Shown: positions 48,105 to 60,332, numbered from the stretch's first letter. The stretch: DNA of 64,000 bases from Branchinecta lynchi (GCA_023053575.1 JAKZAP010000004.1:5437572-5501571); one strand, 5' to 3'. Notes: generated from the letters alone by a model not told the origin. Made by a program: numbers and translations.

Positions 48105-50050
48105 CCCTGTCTTATATCCTTGGTTATGTCCCACAGTGGTATCACGAAGATTAAAACATGTTTCCACCACCCCAGTAACGCTAATAACCCCCTTTCCGCA
48201 AATACATTCGGATCCCCGCCAGTTTGCGCAAAAGCACGCAAGTTTTGACTTACTTTTGACTGACTGATTGAACGTCACTTGAAACCAAATCCTTCTCAAA
48301 CACAAATAAGTCATTCAATCCCTAAATGAACTGTGAACCAAAACCGACTTTTTCGAACAAGCATCATCATCCCATTCCTTATTATAATTACGGCTTGAGA
48401 AATTTATAACGTACATTAAGTACATACTACGTAAATCCTCGTTTGTAGCTTCCAATAGCCACCTTGTAGATTAAAACATGTTTCCAACACTCCAGGTGTC
48501 ACTAGGTCATACCCCCCACCCCATATTGTTAAGACACGTATTGTTCAGAAGTATGGTGCCACGGATATTCTTCAGTCTTTTGAGTTACTTAGTGCTAAGT
48601 TAACAAGTAAGCCTTCACGCCCCTAGGTCCAAACCATAGTATTATACGCGTGTTTCTGTCTGAGATAAAGGTTAAGTAGTTCATATGCTTTCTTCTATTT
48701 CTTCTTTTTTGTGTAATTTTACTCCGCTTGTCTTTTTATAGGAAAGTCGAGTTACAAATAAATAATTATTATATTATACACAATCCAATCATGACCAGAC
48801 GAACAAAAGTGCACAAATAAACGCTGCCCGATTATGTCTATTTTATTGAATGACGCTTGAAAGAAAACCCTTTCCAAAAGAAACACGTCACTAAATCCAT
48901 AATGGACCTTAAAGGACACGTAATGCTAATAGTAGTAATACATTGACTACCCCGTTTGCTCTCTTTACGTGATGCATCAGGGGCCCGGTCATTGTTTCCG
49001 AGGAGCTTATTCGCCCGAAGACCGGTTACGCAAACTTTGACATGATTGTCGTTCAACGGAAGGAACACGGAAAGAGGCAAAAAACAGGCGAAGCCGTGTG
49101 TAATTTTCTATTAGCATAGCTTAGTTTATAAAGCGGTCAACTGAATCTGGATATCTGACATCTAAGTAGTGCGAGGTGTCTTTTGAAAATTTAGTAAATA
49201 AATGTCAATTATAATACTATCTATCAATCAGTAAATTACTATTTGCCTAGATACGAGCATAAGCTAGCGATTCTCTCAAACTAATCTAAACATATCAACA
49301 TTAGGCCCTGTATATAACACCGAACTTGGACAGAAATCAATAAACAAGACCTATACATATTTTACACTACATATTTCACGGTTTAATTTACATCCCAAGC
49401 ATCCTCGTTTACGTCCTCCACTAGCCACCTTGAAGACTAAAACCAGTTTCCAACACCACTTACAGAAACAAATTCCGATCGTCCAAGAGCGTCCAAAGTG
49501 TCCTCAATTATGCCCGACTGGCTGTTTTACAGCTTGGAACATTATACCCTCCTCGGTTACTTCCTCCCACCATGCAGATTAATACATGTTTCTATCACCA
49601 CCAGTGCCACTAGGTCAACCCCCCCTCAATAAATCAAATTTTGGCCTTCCCTGCCCAATTGTTACTGAACGAAGTTTTAAAGAATACTGTCTAAATACAA
49701 CCAATTCACTCAGCACTGCACCCGAAATAAAAACGTCAGCTACAAGAGCTATATCTTGGCCCTTTGGTTCTCTTCAGGCTCAAGCTGCTCAAGCTGAAAA
49801 ATGAGCTATAGCTGGAAAATATAGCTCTAATAAAATTCAGCTGACTTATACGTTTTGCCAAATAAACCCGAAAAGGAAATCCATGTTCACACTTCGTGTA
49901 ACCCCAAACAAACCTCTCCCAAACCTCACTTATTTTTATCATTATTTTATTTTATTGCGGTGGGCATTATATCCTTCTCAGTTACGTCCTTCACTAACCA
50001 TCACGCAGATTAAAACATGTTACCAAGACTCCCAGTGCCACTAGGTCATT
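48105..50050. repeat. Irregular dispersed repeat zone
   Basis: A ~75-bp unit with CGTTTACGTCCTCCACTAGCC, AGATTAAAACATGTTTCCAA and CAGTGCCACTAGGTCA recurs near 48122, 48446, 49405, 49550 and 49978 with varying spacing. Between the units I see no gene. A LINE-like tail GTCGAGTTACAAATAAATAA is near 48750. Confidence 0.55.
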
Positions 50051-51035
50051 TCCCCCTCGCCCCAGAAAACAATTCCGATGATCGCCAATTCCCGCAAAAA
50101 CGTCCAATAAATCCAATTTCGACCCACTCAATGTCTTTACTCTGTTCGGCCTCAGGACACTTGCCCCGACAGTTGTCTGGGATAAGACCCCACTAACTCA
50201 CCGAGGAAAACAAAGCCAATGTTCAATGGACCTTGTTCAATTTCGCTGGGGGGGGGGGGGGACTAAATTAGGATTCCCCTCACCTAAGGGCTTTACCAAT
50301 GAGCCGGAAGATGAAAAATGTTTACTCTGTAAATGGGCAAACTTGTGCCTCCCCCCCCCCCCCCCCACTAACGAACAGGGACAGTGTAAATATAACGCTG
50401 AAGCTCTTGAACCACTCCACATTATAACGAGGTTAGCCCGGGGTGTAACTAGGCTCCAAATGCATCAATGGAAAGTAGCCGATTTCTCATCGTCGAAAAT
50501 TATAACTGCTTAATTTTTCGTTAAAGAGTGTCTTTGCCCGATACCTAAATTTTGTATTTTTAATGTTTCTCTAAAATTAAAGCCCTTATTAAAAACCTGA
50601 ACTTGTTAATTCTACTCCAACGCTGAGCTTTTCATTAATTAAATCTTTTGCTACCTATAACGTCAAGAAACTAATAGAGCACAACATTTCAGGCATCAAG
50701 TATTCTTATGGTAGGCTACATGGCAATACATTTCATGCAAGAAAGAAATAAAAATGAAAGAATTCATTCAAATATTTGCAAGGCTTATCTATTATAAAGT
50801 TCAAATATATTACATTACTAATTATTCACTGATAATTTATTAAGCTCGTTGAAGGAATTTGGGAATTCTGGCGTCCCGGAGTCGGGAGGAAAAGAGTGAC
50901 AAGCAACGAGCAAGGGGCAATTATCCTCCCCCTTCCCCCCCCCCCCCCCCCCCCCCCCATCTTTTTTCCACCCACGGGATTAGAACGAAACCCATAATTC
51001 AACAAATTTTCTTATAACGCCAAAATCAAATTATT
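50051..51035. other. Intronic sequence with long homopolymers
   Basis: A G run is at 50249-50261 and C runs at 50350-50366 and 50930-50959. No gene recognised. Confidence 0.35.
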
Positions 51036-51432
51036 TGTATAACGCCAATGCAACCTACTTCCGTAATTCCATTCATTAAGTCTTAATTGACCCCTCGCAC
51101 TACTTACTCTTCAACTTAAGAGTATTTTAAAATATTTGAATACTTTAAAACTGGACTGTGCTTCCAACAAATATCCCACGGTTTTGGCTGTTTGAAGCCT
51201 TTTCCGAGACCCGTTTACTTACAGCGAAAACAGGGAAGAAATTTTTCTGATGGAAAAGCTTCTCGCAGACAACAGTCGACAGCGTGACACATCGAAGGTA
51301 GCAAAATACGGCAAGTGAGAAAATCAGCTTGGTTCTGTTAGCAGGATTAGAATGTACTGTACGAAATTGGGGTCTGCGGGTTTAGAAATCTATGGAGTGA
51401 TTGTGGAAGTAGGTTGCGTTAGTATTATAGGT
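51036..51432. repeat. Family D MITE-like element with terminal inverted repeats
   Basis: ACGCCAATGCAACCTACTTC at the left and GAAGTAGGTTGCGTTAGTAT at the right form imperfect inverted ends of about 30 bp. The body matches 19037-19440. No coding content. Confidence 0.7.
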
Positions 51433-51699
51433 AAGACAGGTCCTTTAAGCCCTGAGACCCAAATTTCAAATCTTACATTCTAAGCTTACATCCGACGAGT
51501 GTTCGCGTATCATTCTATCGATTTTTAAAACCGGTTATATAAGTTTTACCGAGTTACTGCTTCAAATCAACGGGCCTGGGGAAAGGCTCAAAACAGCCAG
51601 AGCCGTGGATAATTTGTTAGCAGCAGAGCCTAGCTTTCAAATAGTTTTCAGTACTGGAAAATAAACAGTAAATACTGCGAGGTGTGCATTAAAAGTTGA

Positions 51700-52114
51700 G
51701 TTTTTGCAGATACAATGGTATGTGATACCACGGTCTAAAGTAGTTTTTGCAGTTATCGTGGTATCTGATACCAAGGTCAAAAGGCGTTTTTGCAGTTATC
51801 TTGGTATCTGGCCAGTTATCGTACGGTATCTGATATTCAGATACCGCGGTCTGACCGTGGTAACTGATCGTGGTACCTGAAAAATCATCTCGCTTTCAAG
51901 AATTTCTGTCAAATTGGTGGGAAAGAAGTTTGGCACTTAGTGATGTTACTAAATATCAGTTTTCTTTTGGGATGACATCAAAAAACGAATTTCGGCAATT
52001 GCCTTTTTTTTAGATCAACCGTATATCAGATACCATGGTAACTGCAGAAACGAGTAACTGCAGATCCAGTTACCGTGGTAACAGATATCATGGTATCTGC
52101 AAAAAACGAAACTA
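51700..52114. repeat. Family G palindromic repeat, full copy
   Basis: GTTTTTGCAGATACAATGGT at the left pairs with ATATCATGGTATCTGCAAAA at the right. The interior has tandem GTTTTTGCAGTTATCGTGGT and GATACCACGGTCAAAAGGCG units and GACCGTGGTAACTG. Confidence 0.78.
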
Positions 52115-52591
52115 ATGATATCTGGTTTGTTTTACTGGTGCCGATTGCTCATATAGGGCTGAATACGTGAATATACGCAAACTGCTGAACCCAGTTATAT
52201 GACTGACAGACAGTGAAGTCACACGAAACACAAATAGCCCTATCTACAGCTCTCAGAAAGAGAAACAAAAATCAAAAGTCGGTTCAAAAGTGTGTTTGGA
52301 TTTCTGTTTCTTAATTCCCTGTTCCTGTCCTTTGCCTCTTACTAAATACTGCCCTTAATGTACAGTTTTATATTATACGAAATAAGCCAACGATAATAAC
52401 CATTGCAGAGTGATTAGAGCCGAACCCTTTTATGCGGAGTTAAAGCAAGAGACAACTTGACTCAAACTTGACTCGGGGAGCTAGCTGACACATCAAGAAT
52501 GTACCCTGAGTCGATATCGAGAGCAAGAAAAATTCTCATTACGACCATTGCAGTTTCTGGGCAGTTTCCGAGAATTCGACTTTTGAGTTAA

Positions 52592-54020
52592 TAGAAAAAA
52601 CAAGACCATAGGTTTCGATGGGATCCCAAAAATTCAATATCTGATCCAGACAACTGGGTCTTGTCTTAGCCAGATCCAGTCTTCGCCAGACTACTTGAAC
52701 ATTTTTACAATTAAAATTCAGAAACAGATTAATGCCAAATAGCTAATCACCTGAGAAAACCAAGTTCAGATTTGGATTCAGCATGTGTGTTTACCCCTAT
52801 AAGTCATATCTGTTTTGACGAAAACTTCCTGCCACTTCTGCCAATTTCCCGGTTCCGGCCGAACTCCAGAACTACTTGTCCGGCGAAAAAAGAAAGCTCA
52901 AAGACGAAATCAGGGTATCTTCTTTCCCCAGTAATGAACATCTAATCAACTTCAAATAGAAATTTAGCTTATAACAAATTTTCCGATTCCAGCCGGATTC
53001 TGGTCGAACTATATGTCCGGGTAAGACACGATTGTCACACAGGGACTCAGCATCTCTTCTTACCCCTAAATCGCTTATCTAATCAACTAGAAATAAAACT
53101 TTGACTTCCAACAGTTTTCCGGTTTTGGCCGGATTCCGGACGAACTACATGTCCGGGTAGAAACTTGTTTTCACATAAGTGTTCAGCATGTCTTCTTGCC
53201 CTAAATCAAACATCTAATCAACTCCAAACAAAACTTTTAATTTGACATACTTTCCGGTTTGGGCCGGATTCCGGTCGAAATACTTGTCCGTCGAGAAAAT
53301 AGTTTTCACCATCGTCTTCAGCATGTCTCCCTACCTCTAAATCGAACATTTAATCAACTTCAAATAAAACTTTTACTTTCAACAAACTTTCCGGTTTGGG
53401 CCGGATTCCGGGCGAAATAGTTGTCCATCGAGAAAATAGTTTTCACCATCGTCTTCAGCATGTCTTCCTACCCCTAAATCGAACATCTAATCAATTTCAA
53501 ATAAAACTTTTACTTTCAACAAACTTTCCGGTTTGGGCCGGATTCCGGGCGAAATACTTGTCCGTCGAGAAAATAATTTACACCATCGTCTTCAGCATGT
53601 CTTCCTACCCCTAAATCGAACATCTAATCAACTTCAAATAAAACTTGTACTTTCGACAAACTTTCCGGTTTTGGCCGGATTCCGGGCGAACTACATGTCC
53701 GACGACAAAATGGTTTTCACCATCGTGTTCAGCATGTCTTCTTACCCCATAATCGACTATCACATTAGCTGTTTCAAAATATTTTGTTTGTCCCTTAATT
53801 TGAATCCCCTCCCCCACCCCTAAATGTAGAGCTACAAAGCCCATCTACGAACTTGACTGGTCCGACGACCCAATGAACCCTCACACCAAGTTTCATCAAA
53901 ATATCTCATTCCCTTCGAGAGTTATCGTGCTTACAGACGGACGGACGGACGGACGGACAGACGGACAACTTTTGCGATGTCATAGGTATCCCTCCACTTA
54001 CGTTTTGGGATCCCAAAAAG
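52592..54020 (+). repeat. Family E element, complete copy
   Basis: It begins AACAAGACCATAGGTTTCGA then TGGGATCCCAAAAA and ends with the (GGAC)n tract and ACGTTTTGGGATCCCAAAAA. Between them are about six units of ~137 bp containing TTTCCGGTTTTGGCCGGATT and CATCTAATCAACTTCAAATA, most regular at 53274-53700 (starts 53401, 53538 and 53675). Both ends carry a GGGATCCC palindrome. No protein of its own. Probably a non-autonomous element. Confidence 0.85.
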
Positions 54021-54990
54021 CAAAAGGTGTGTGTGCCGGGAGTAAGAACGAACGCGCGACCTCTTGACTACTATCCCGACACTATGGCCGAAACACGGTC
54101 AAAGCCGAACTTTTGCAGTGCATAAGTGCATAATTACAGTGCATAAGGGGCAAGGGCCTGCCAGCTAGCTTTGGGAACACTAAGGAGGGGATTCGAGATA
54201 CAGAGAAGGGGGGTCCTGTCGACAATAAGTCCCTGTATCTTTAGCTAAGCTCCCCAGGTCGGTTTGATCGCCGAAAGCTGCGTAGTCAAGTTTTCTGTGC
54301 CTTTAATACGTCACCCGTAAAACCCGATGACGAATTGCCGCCAGACGCGCTAGAGGAACAATAACAATCACACGTGAGATCTTGCTATAAGTTATCTGAA
54401 GGGTGAATAAGCGATTAGGCTTTCGCTCCATAGTCGAGTCGCGTATTAGCCCTGTTAAAGTGAGCCGGCACTCGGCACTGAAGTCGGAAGCCAGAAATGA
54501 CAAACTTGATGACGCTTGACAGAACAAAGTTGGGTAAAGCAAAAATAGAGGAAGAGGCATTTTAAACAGTTTTAAACATGGCTGGGCTTAAGAGGAAATG
54601 AAAATAGCCAAACAAACCTGAATAAACTTATACCATGAAATGGCGTGTTATTGTTTTCTTTACAATAGCGCACCTAGCGGCCAAAAAAGAAATAAAAAGA
54701 CAGGAATTTGATGAGGGGAGTATCACACTTCCAAAGCCCGTACGCCATCTAGGGAGCTATATCAAGACTAGTAAAGACCCACAATTACGACGTAAGATTT
54801 CGCTACTGCGGGCTGCAGGAACCAGCAGTCTTGGGGAGATGGCAGAAAGAAACAAAGTCCCACCAAAAGCCCATAGCTTGTCACCGTTTCTGCTCCAAAC
54901 ACGTCCATGTTTTCAATGTTTCACCTTCGCTATCGCCCTACAGTGGCACTGACTTTGCTTCTGTGTTTCTTGCTCACAGCTATGAGTGTG
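54021..54990. other. Intronic sequence, nothing recognised
   Basis: The 105-codon frame at 54635-54952 has no recognised domain. Confidence 0.3.
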
Positions 54991-55250
54991 TTCCACCCTA
55001 CTTAGCGTAGTTACTACGCATGACGTTACGAATCCTGGCTTCTTGACGTCAAGGCTGGAACGCATATTTTTATTTTTGTCAAAATACCCTGCCGCGGGCT
55101 GATCTTGCCAATCATGCCCACATCGTAGCAAATAGTTACTATTAGTTACTACTTTGAGAGGTTGGAAGGCTCAGCGTAGTAACTTTTCACAACGTTGGAA
55201 CGAAAACAGTAATTAACAGTTTACTATTGTTCGAATGGCGGAACACACTG
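54991..55250. repeat. Family J MITE-like element
   Basis: Ends AGTGTGTTCC and GGAACACACT are exact inverted repeats. The interior holds GTAGTTACTACGCATGACGT, TTGACGTCAAGGCTGGAACG and AATAGTTACTATTAGTTACT palindromes. A related copy in the other orientation is at 60026-60332. No clean target duplication was identified. Confidence 0.65.
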
Positions 55251-55569
55251 ACTATGTCGGCATTTTGGGGCTACCAATTCCGCACTATTACATTATTGCG
55301 TTATTTTGCTTTATAGAGAAAGGCGTGGAGGCGCGGAAGGCAGCGACTTGAAGGTGTTGAGTGTTAGTGTTTTTCTTTTACGTTTATTTTTTGTGTTTGT
55401 AGTTGTATATATGGCCACTGGCTTTTAAATACACGTATATATATATATATATATTGTGAGTCTATAATTAAGCTCTATTACTATTTTCGTTCAAGTGAGC
55501 ATAATAACTACCGCAATAAAGAGCTGGCACCAACTTGTATTATCAGTGTTGAGGTTCAAAAAGATTTCT

Positions 55570-56050
55570 ACAGTAACAATCAGGATTTTGCAGATAACAT
55601 CGTATATGTTGCCACGGTTACTTTGAAAAAACGGCAATTGTCGAATTCGCATTTTTAGAAAGTCCCTGGCCAAACTTCTTTCCACCAATTTGACAAAAAG
55701 CTAGGGTCTTGTGTTATTGACCTTGAAAGTGATCAATTTTGTCACATACTACGGTCAGTTACGTAGTATCTGTGGCATCTGAATATTAGATACCACAGCA
55801 ACTGGCCAGATACTCGGTAATTGCAAAAACGACTTCTGACCGTGGTATCAAATACCAGGGTCACAGCAAAAATGAGTCTAGACCGTAGTATCCTACGTAG
55901 TACCGTAGGCCGTAATATGAAGTATAAATTTGTAGTATATTTGTGTCATGGAAAGAGTAGGTGACGTTAAAGAGTTTAGAAAATATTAACTTCACCGAGT
56001 GAAGGAGGAGTCATATCCCAAACAGGTACCACGGTATCTGTAAAAATCCA
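55570..56050. repeat. Family G palindromic repeat, diverged
   Basis: Same ends (TTTTGCAGATAACATCGTAT and GGTACCACGGTATCTGTAAA) and internal GATACCACAGCAACTGG units, partly in inverted order relative to the copy at 51700. Confidence 0.65.
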
Positions 56051-56519
56051 GCTAAGGTTGCAGTACCAACTGATACGAGAGTAGTGTGACGATTTCTATG
56101 TTGTTTTTTTTTAACTTGGGTGCCTCTTGTTCCGTGTATTATGTAATCACCACGTGTAAACTAGTCCTGTGGAATAATTCTTGAACCGCAGGTCAGTGTC
56201 ACCTGAACCCACGCCAGGCTATATAAGCTATTCATTCCCTGACACTAAACCGGCCAGTCTTTGTGCACCTTTGGTTAGCTCTCTTTATTAAATATATTAG
56301 ACCATTAATTTTATTTAAATAAATTCATGAAGTGCTGACTATAAATTGTATATACACAGACGACTGAATGAATATTTGGCTTGTCCGCTTCCCGTTTTAG
56401 AAATAAACTGAATTGACTAAATAGTGAGAGTTCTTTACCAGATGTCGAATAATAAACGTCTACTGTTTTCTCTACACCGTATCCAAGACTTGCCGATTGA
56501 CTAACGTTATCAGTTGTCA

Positions 56520-57384
56520 CACATCGTAGACGGTCGAAGACTAGAGCAAAATAACACTAAGGAGTAGTGCCAAGACCTATGCTTTCCATGCTTTGCAAAC
56601 GGGCCATATTCCTTGCTCCGCCCACTACACTTGCGGCATTTAAAGCGAGACAAACTCGTAGGTCTAGAAATTTCTAGTAAAGCAAAGGTGCGGCACAAAT
56701 CACATAAACAATGGAGGCTGTATAATTTTTTTGCTATGTTTAGAATATGAAGTTATCGGAGCTAGCGCTGATCAACGGCTGAATGAGTTTAAGCAGGGAG
56801 TCGCTGCTAGTGTCGCTGCTACTCGACTGTGTGTTACTTTTTTAAAGTCTTGGCGCTACTCTCTAGTGTTATTTTGCTCTGGAGTAGCCCAAGACCTATG
56901 CTTTCCACGCTTCGCAAACGGGCCATACTCATAGCGCTACCCACTACGCCTACTGCACTTTAAGCAAGACAAACTTGCTGGTTTAGAAATTTACAGTAAA
57001 GCTAAGATGCGGCCTACACACATCGAGGAAGGTTTTAGCTTTTTTTTTTGCTGTGTTCAGAATATGACGTTACTGGAGCAAGCGCAAGTGCACGACTGAC
57101 TGAGTTTCAGTAGGGACGTTCACTATCGCTAGTGGTGCCAATCAGTCAATCAGTCGTGCACCAGCGCTGGCTCCAATAACTACTACAACACAGCAAAAAA
57201 AAGATATGACTTCCCCTGTTTCCTCGATGCGAGCAGATCGCATCTTAACTTTACTAGAAATTTCTAAATCTGCAAGTTTGTCTCGCTTTAAGCCGCAAGC
57301 GTGGTGGGCGGCGCTATGAGTATGGCCCGTTTGCGAAGCAAGGAAAGCATAGGTCTTGACACTTTTCCCTAGTGTTATTTTGCT
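56520..57384. repeat. Family K foldback element beside an exon
   Basis: Three versions of one ~260-330-bp arm occur: direct at about 56523-56855, direct at 56867-57105 and inverted at 57130-57384. All share AAGACCTATGCTTTCC, CAAACGGGCCATA, TTTAGAAATTT and TTTGCTGTGTT. The second and third pair as a hairpin of about 500 bp with its loop near 57115. The right arm ends with AGTGTTATTTTGCT about 20 nt from the splice donor at 57407. Confidence 0.75.
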
Positions 57385-57407
57385 GTGGCGACGACGTAGA
57401 TTCCTAC

Positions 57408-57599
57408 CTCGTCAGGGACGTATCTCTCTTCTATCACAATTTTATCAGGCACGCCAAGCATCCGGTCAATCGTCGACGCATTGAATTTCGTCTTTTTCGG
57501 TATGGCGGAACGGACAACATCCGGTGCGAACGGATGCTGTGAACGCAGCGCCCGTTCCATATCGATGTCGTCCCGGGATCTTCCGTCCATTGAGTCAAA
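57408..57599 (-). CDS. Coding exon of PLEKHA5/6/7-like gene with ERYV motif
   Basis: The minus strand shows an acceptor TTTTTTCTTCTAG, then 192 nt of open frame and a GAG|GTAGGA donor. It encodes 64 residues, phase 0 on both sides, starting FDSMDGRSRDDIDMERALRS and ending IVIEERYVPDE. The ATG four codons in is internal and is not a translation start, because the frame is open back to the acceptor. The central part (IPKKTKFNASTIDRMLGV) is well formed with mixed charge and hydrophobic spacing. Joined to the exon at 37347-37467 it gives ERYVPDE followed by a glutamate-rich turn and a basic helix, the arrangement I recall from the C-terminal region of PLEKHA5, PLEKHA6 and PLEKHA7. A foldback repeat ends only about 20 nt beyond the donor. 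Confidence 0.85.
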
Positions 57600-58736
57600 C
57601 TAGAAGAAAAAAATCAGCTAAAAAACTGGATTTATACAAATACTAAATGATAAAAAATTATGCGTAGAAAAGCATGAAGAAGCTCGTTTGAAAAAATGGT
57701 CCTGACAAACCATTTCCGCGCAGGAGTTGCCGGCTGAGCTCTTTAGGGCATTTGTTTAGTCACTTGTCCCTATTAGGGACGGAAGGGCATTTCTTTTTCG
57801 ACCATCTTCCAGGGGTTTTGGTAGAGCGCCAACCACTCAGATTAGGTAAAAAGCCAGCATAAGTTTTAAGCCTTTCGTCTAGGAGGGCGTACTAGGACAA
57901 AATCTTCATCTAAATGTAGCAAATGTTTTCTTCCGATCCTAGCCGAGCGTTTTTTTTTTGTTCGAGGATTACTAAACTCTAAAACTCTGTTATATTAAAG
58001 CTTCTGCGGCGACAGTGGTATTTCCTGCTTGTTTCTCTGGATCAGTTTTTTTCCCCAGGGTTGGGTTTGGGCGTCTTTAGACTGTTCAAGACGAGATTCA
58101 TACAAGGCGTCGGTATGAAAATGCCGCCAAACTGTATCCATATACGAATATAGACATATAGGTCTAATGAAGTAAAAACAACCAGCTGAAAAAAATGAAA
58201 TGAAAAACAGAGTGCGGTTGAAGAAAAGAATTATTGGAATGCACCAAAATGTTTGTGTTTGTATTTATTATTTGTAATTCTCATGCGACACACCACTTTT
58301 TTTTAGAGCAATACTTTTTGTAGTTCTGTTTTGATACGTGGTTTCACCGGGCAGTTACTTTTTCAATTTATTTTGTTGCGTAGTAGAATAGCACATCCTC
58401 GCAGTCAGTACATTTGCTGTGATGTTAAGTAAGTAATTGATTTTCCATCCGCCATTTCGGAAAGCGCAGTATAAGAAATTAAAGAAATAAAGAAAAACAA
58501 ATACATAAGATAACAGAAATTTAGTCTTCGACCAGGAGACAGGATAAAAGGTCATGCGCTGGTTAGGTGCAATTGTCGATGATTTTCTGTAGAGACGAGG
58601 AGGGAGGGTACGAGAAAGGGTAATACATGCATCCTGGTCTTGAAACATCCGTTAGCGTGTGGTTGTGGCATACTTTTGATGACATAATACTGATAGATTC
58701 TAGATTCCTTTTGCTAATACAACTATTCTACTAAAA
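57600..58736. other. Intron next to the 64-residue exon, nothing else recognised
   Basis: The acceptor tract of the exon at 57408-57599 is at the left edge. No repeat family recognised. Confidence 0.3.
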
Positions 58737-59176
58737 ACAAGAGCTAGAAGCTCACTTGCAAGGCTTGGTAAGAGGATGAAAGTAGGAGTTTGCCAATTCA
58801 TGGGTTTGTTGTGATAATTTGTAAGCAAAACCCTCGAGATAAAAATCATCATGTCCCTTTAAAATCAAGAGAATGTATTGTTTGGTAAAAAAGGTATTTG
58901 ATTTTTGCACTTGGCTGTGATGATACGCACTTTAAGGGCGCTAGATATATCCTTATTCTTTGAGGCAAAAGTTATGACGAGCTCATCGGGATCATCAAAT
59001 TGTATATTTTGCTCGAAAGTATTTTTTGTACTTTGAGGAATTTACTTGTAAGGAAAACCCTTGAAACAAAAATGATTTTGGGCCCTTGGGGGATCATGAA
59101 TATCATTTGATCAAAAGTATTTTTTTCACTTTTCGGTTAAGATGGCACTTGGCTGGAAGGCAAGTGCCATACAAAA
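58737..59176 (+). repeat. Compact family B element without 281-bp array
   Basis: About 440 bp long, it has both family termini: ACAAGAGCTAGAAGCTCACT at the left and the hairpin TGGCACTTGGCTGGAAGGCA AGTGCCA at the right. The interior resembles the 5' part of the copy at 3762 and segments at 18890-19030 and 19440-19690, with repeated GATCATGA and TTTGTACTTTG motifs. It may be a minimal mobile form. Confidence 0.8.
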
Positions 59177-59853
59177 AAAGGAGGAGTCATACCACTTTAA
59201 GACTGTACAGTTCTTTTTCACTTTGAACGGAGCGTAGCCATTCTCAAATAACATAATCTAATAAAAAGTATAATAAAATAAATAAAAGGGCAACAAACTA
59301 TCCTGCCGTTGTGTTGCAGGCAGGGTGAGGCAACATTCCATATTAATAATGTGCAGGTTTTAACAGCTGTGCTAGCCTTCAGTAACTGTACTAAATGCAG
59401 ATTGGAACCCACTAAATGCGGTTGGAACCCACCCTTTGTTGGCATCGAAAGCAAATCTAGTAGCCTACTTATCACCGTCATGCAAAGACCCCCAAGCAAG
59501 CTGCAGTCGTTTCATCACATACCGGCGGCAGCCATAAACGGATGACTTAGACAAAGAGGGACGAATGAAAATAAACTAGTCCTCCTTAAGAGGCCAATCA
59601 GTCCACTAGAATGCCTGATTTGTGGCCTCTTCTCAAATCCCGGTCATGGGATGCCAAACTTTGTGGAGCCCTACATTTGTGGTTAGATTTTGCTAATGAC
59701 ACGATAACCTACTATCCGAGTTCAATCCAAACGGGATCTGGAAGACAATGGCAGAGGTCTGATCCACATTCTTTCTGCTCCAACTTTCTAAACTTACACT
59801 GCCGTTGTGTGAAAAAGTGGATTGATAAACTTGTCGTCCGTTAATTTTCTTAC
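59177..59853. other. Intronic sequence, nothing recognised
   Basis: Two overlapping open frames near 59218-59545 on opposite strands lack splice support. Confidence 0.3.
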
Positions 59854-59892
59854 CGTGCGTGCATCAGTAGATCGTGCCAGAAACGACTTTGG
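59854..59892 (-). CDS. 39-nt micro-exon of the PLEKHA-like gene
   Basis: On the minus strand a polypyrimidine tract ending TTTACTTCAG precedes 39 nt that read PKSFLARSTDART, followed directly by a consensus GTAAGA donor. The exon is exactly 13 codons, phase 0 on both sides, so it can be included or skipped without breaking the frame between the 70-residue exon (60499-60708) and the 64-residue exon (57408-57599). This is inferred from splice signals only. It is too short for a conserved domain, and an RXXS-like basic/serine context suggests at most a linker or modification site. The strong donor and acceptor around an open 13-codon block in the right phase make a chance occurrence fairly unlikely, but transcript evidence would be needed. 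Confidence 0.62.
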
Positions 59893-60025
59893 CTGAAGTA
59901 AATAAACAAATATATACAAAATGACTATACACACAACCCGTGTGCCGCAGGTAGTAACGCGTGTCTACTTTTACGGCCATAACAAATGAACAGCAACACA
60001 TGTACGCAAGTTGAGGAGCGGAAAC

Positions 60026-60332
60026 ATGTGTTCCACCCTTTCAACAATAGTAACTATTAGTTACTAATTCCGTTCCAGCCTCACGAAAAGCTACTGCGCT
60101 GACCGTTCCAACTTGGTTGTAACCAATAGTAACTATTTGCTTACCATGCTCGGGAGCGTAGTAAGCGTGGTACCTAGGAATTTCTGTAACGTGATTGGCC
60201 AGATTACCCTGTGGAGTTGCCGTGGAGTGATATATTACCGAAAATTTAAAAATGCGTTCCAGCCTTGACGCCAAGAAGCCAAAATTTGTGACGTCATGCG
60301 TAGTAACTACGGTAAGTAGAGTGGAACAAGCT
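60026..60332. repeat. Family J MITE-like element, reverse orientation
   Basis: Shares GCGTTCCAGCCTTGACGCCA, TGACGTCATGCGTAGTAACT and AATAGTAACTATT with 54991-55250 in reverse order. Ends are TGTTCCACC and GGTAAGTAGAGTGGAACA. It lies inside the short intron between the exons at 59892 and 60499. Confidence 0.65.

Noticed and set aside
54635..54952. 105-codon plus-strand frame, considered as a transposon protein
   Set aside because: No transposase or RT motif, and the end runs toward a MITE-like repeat.
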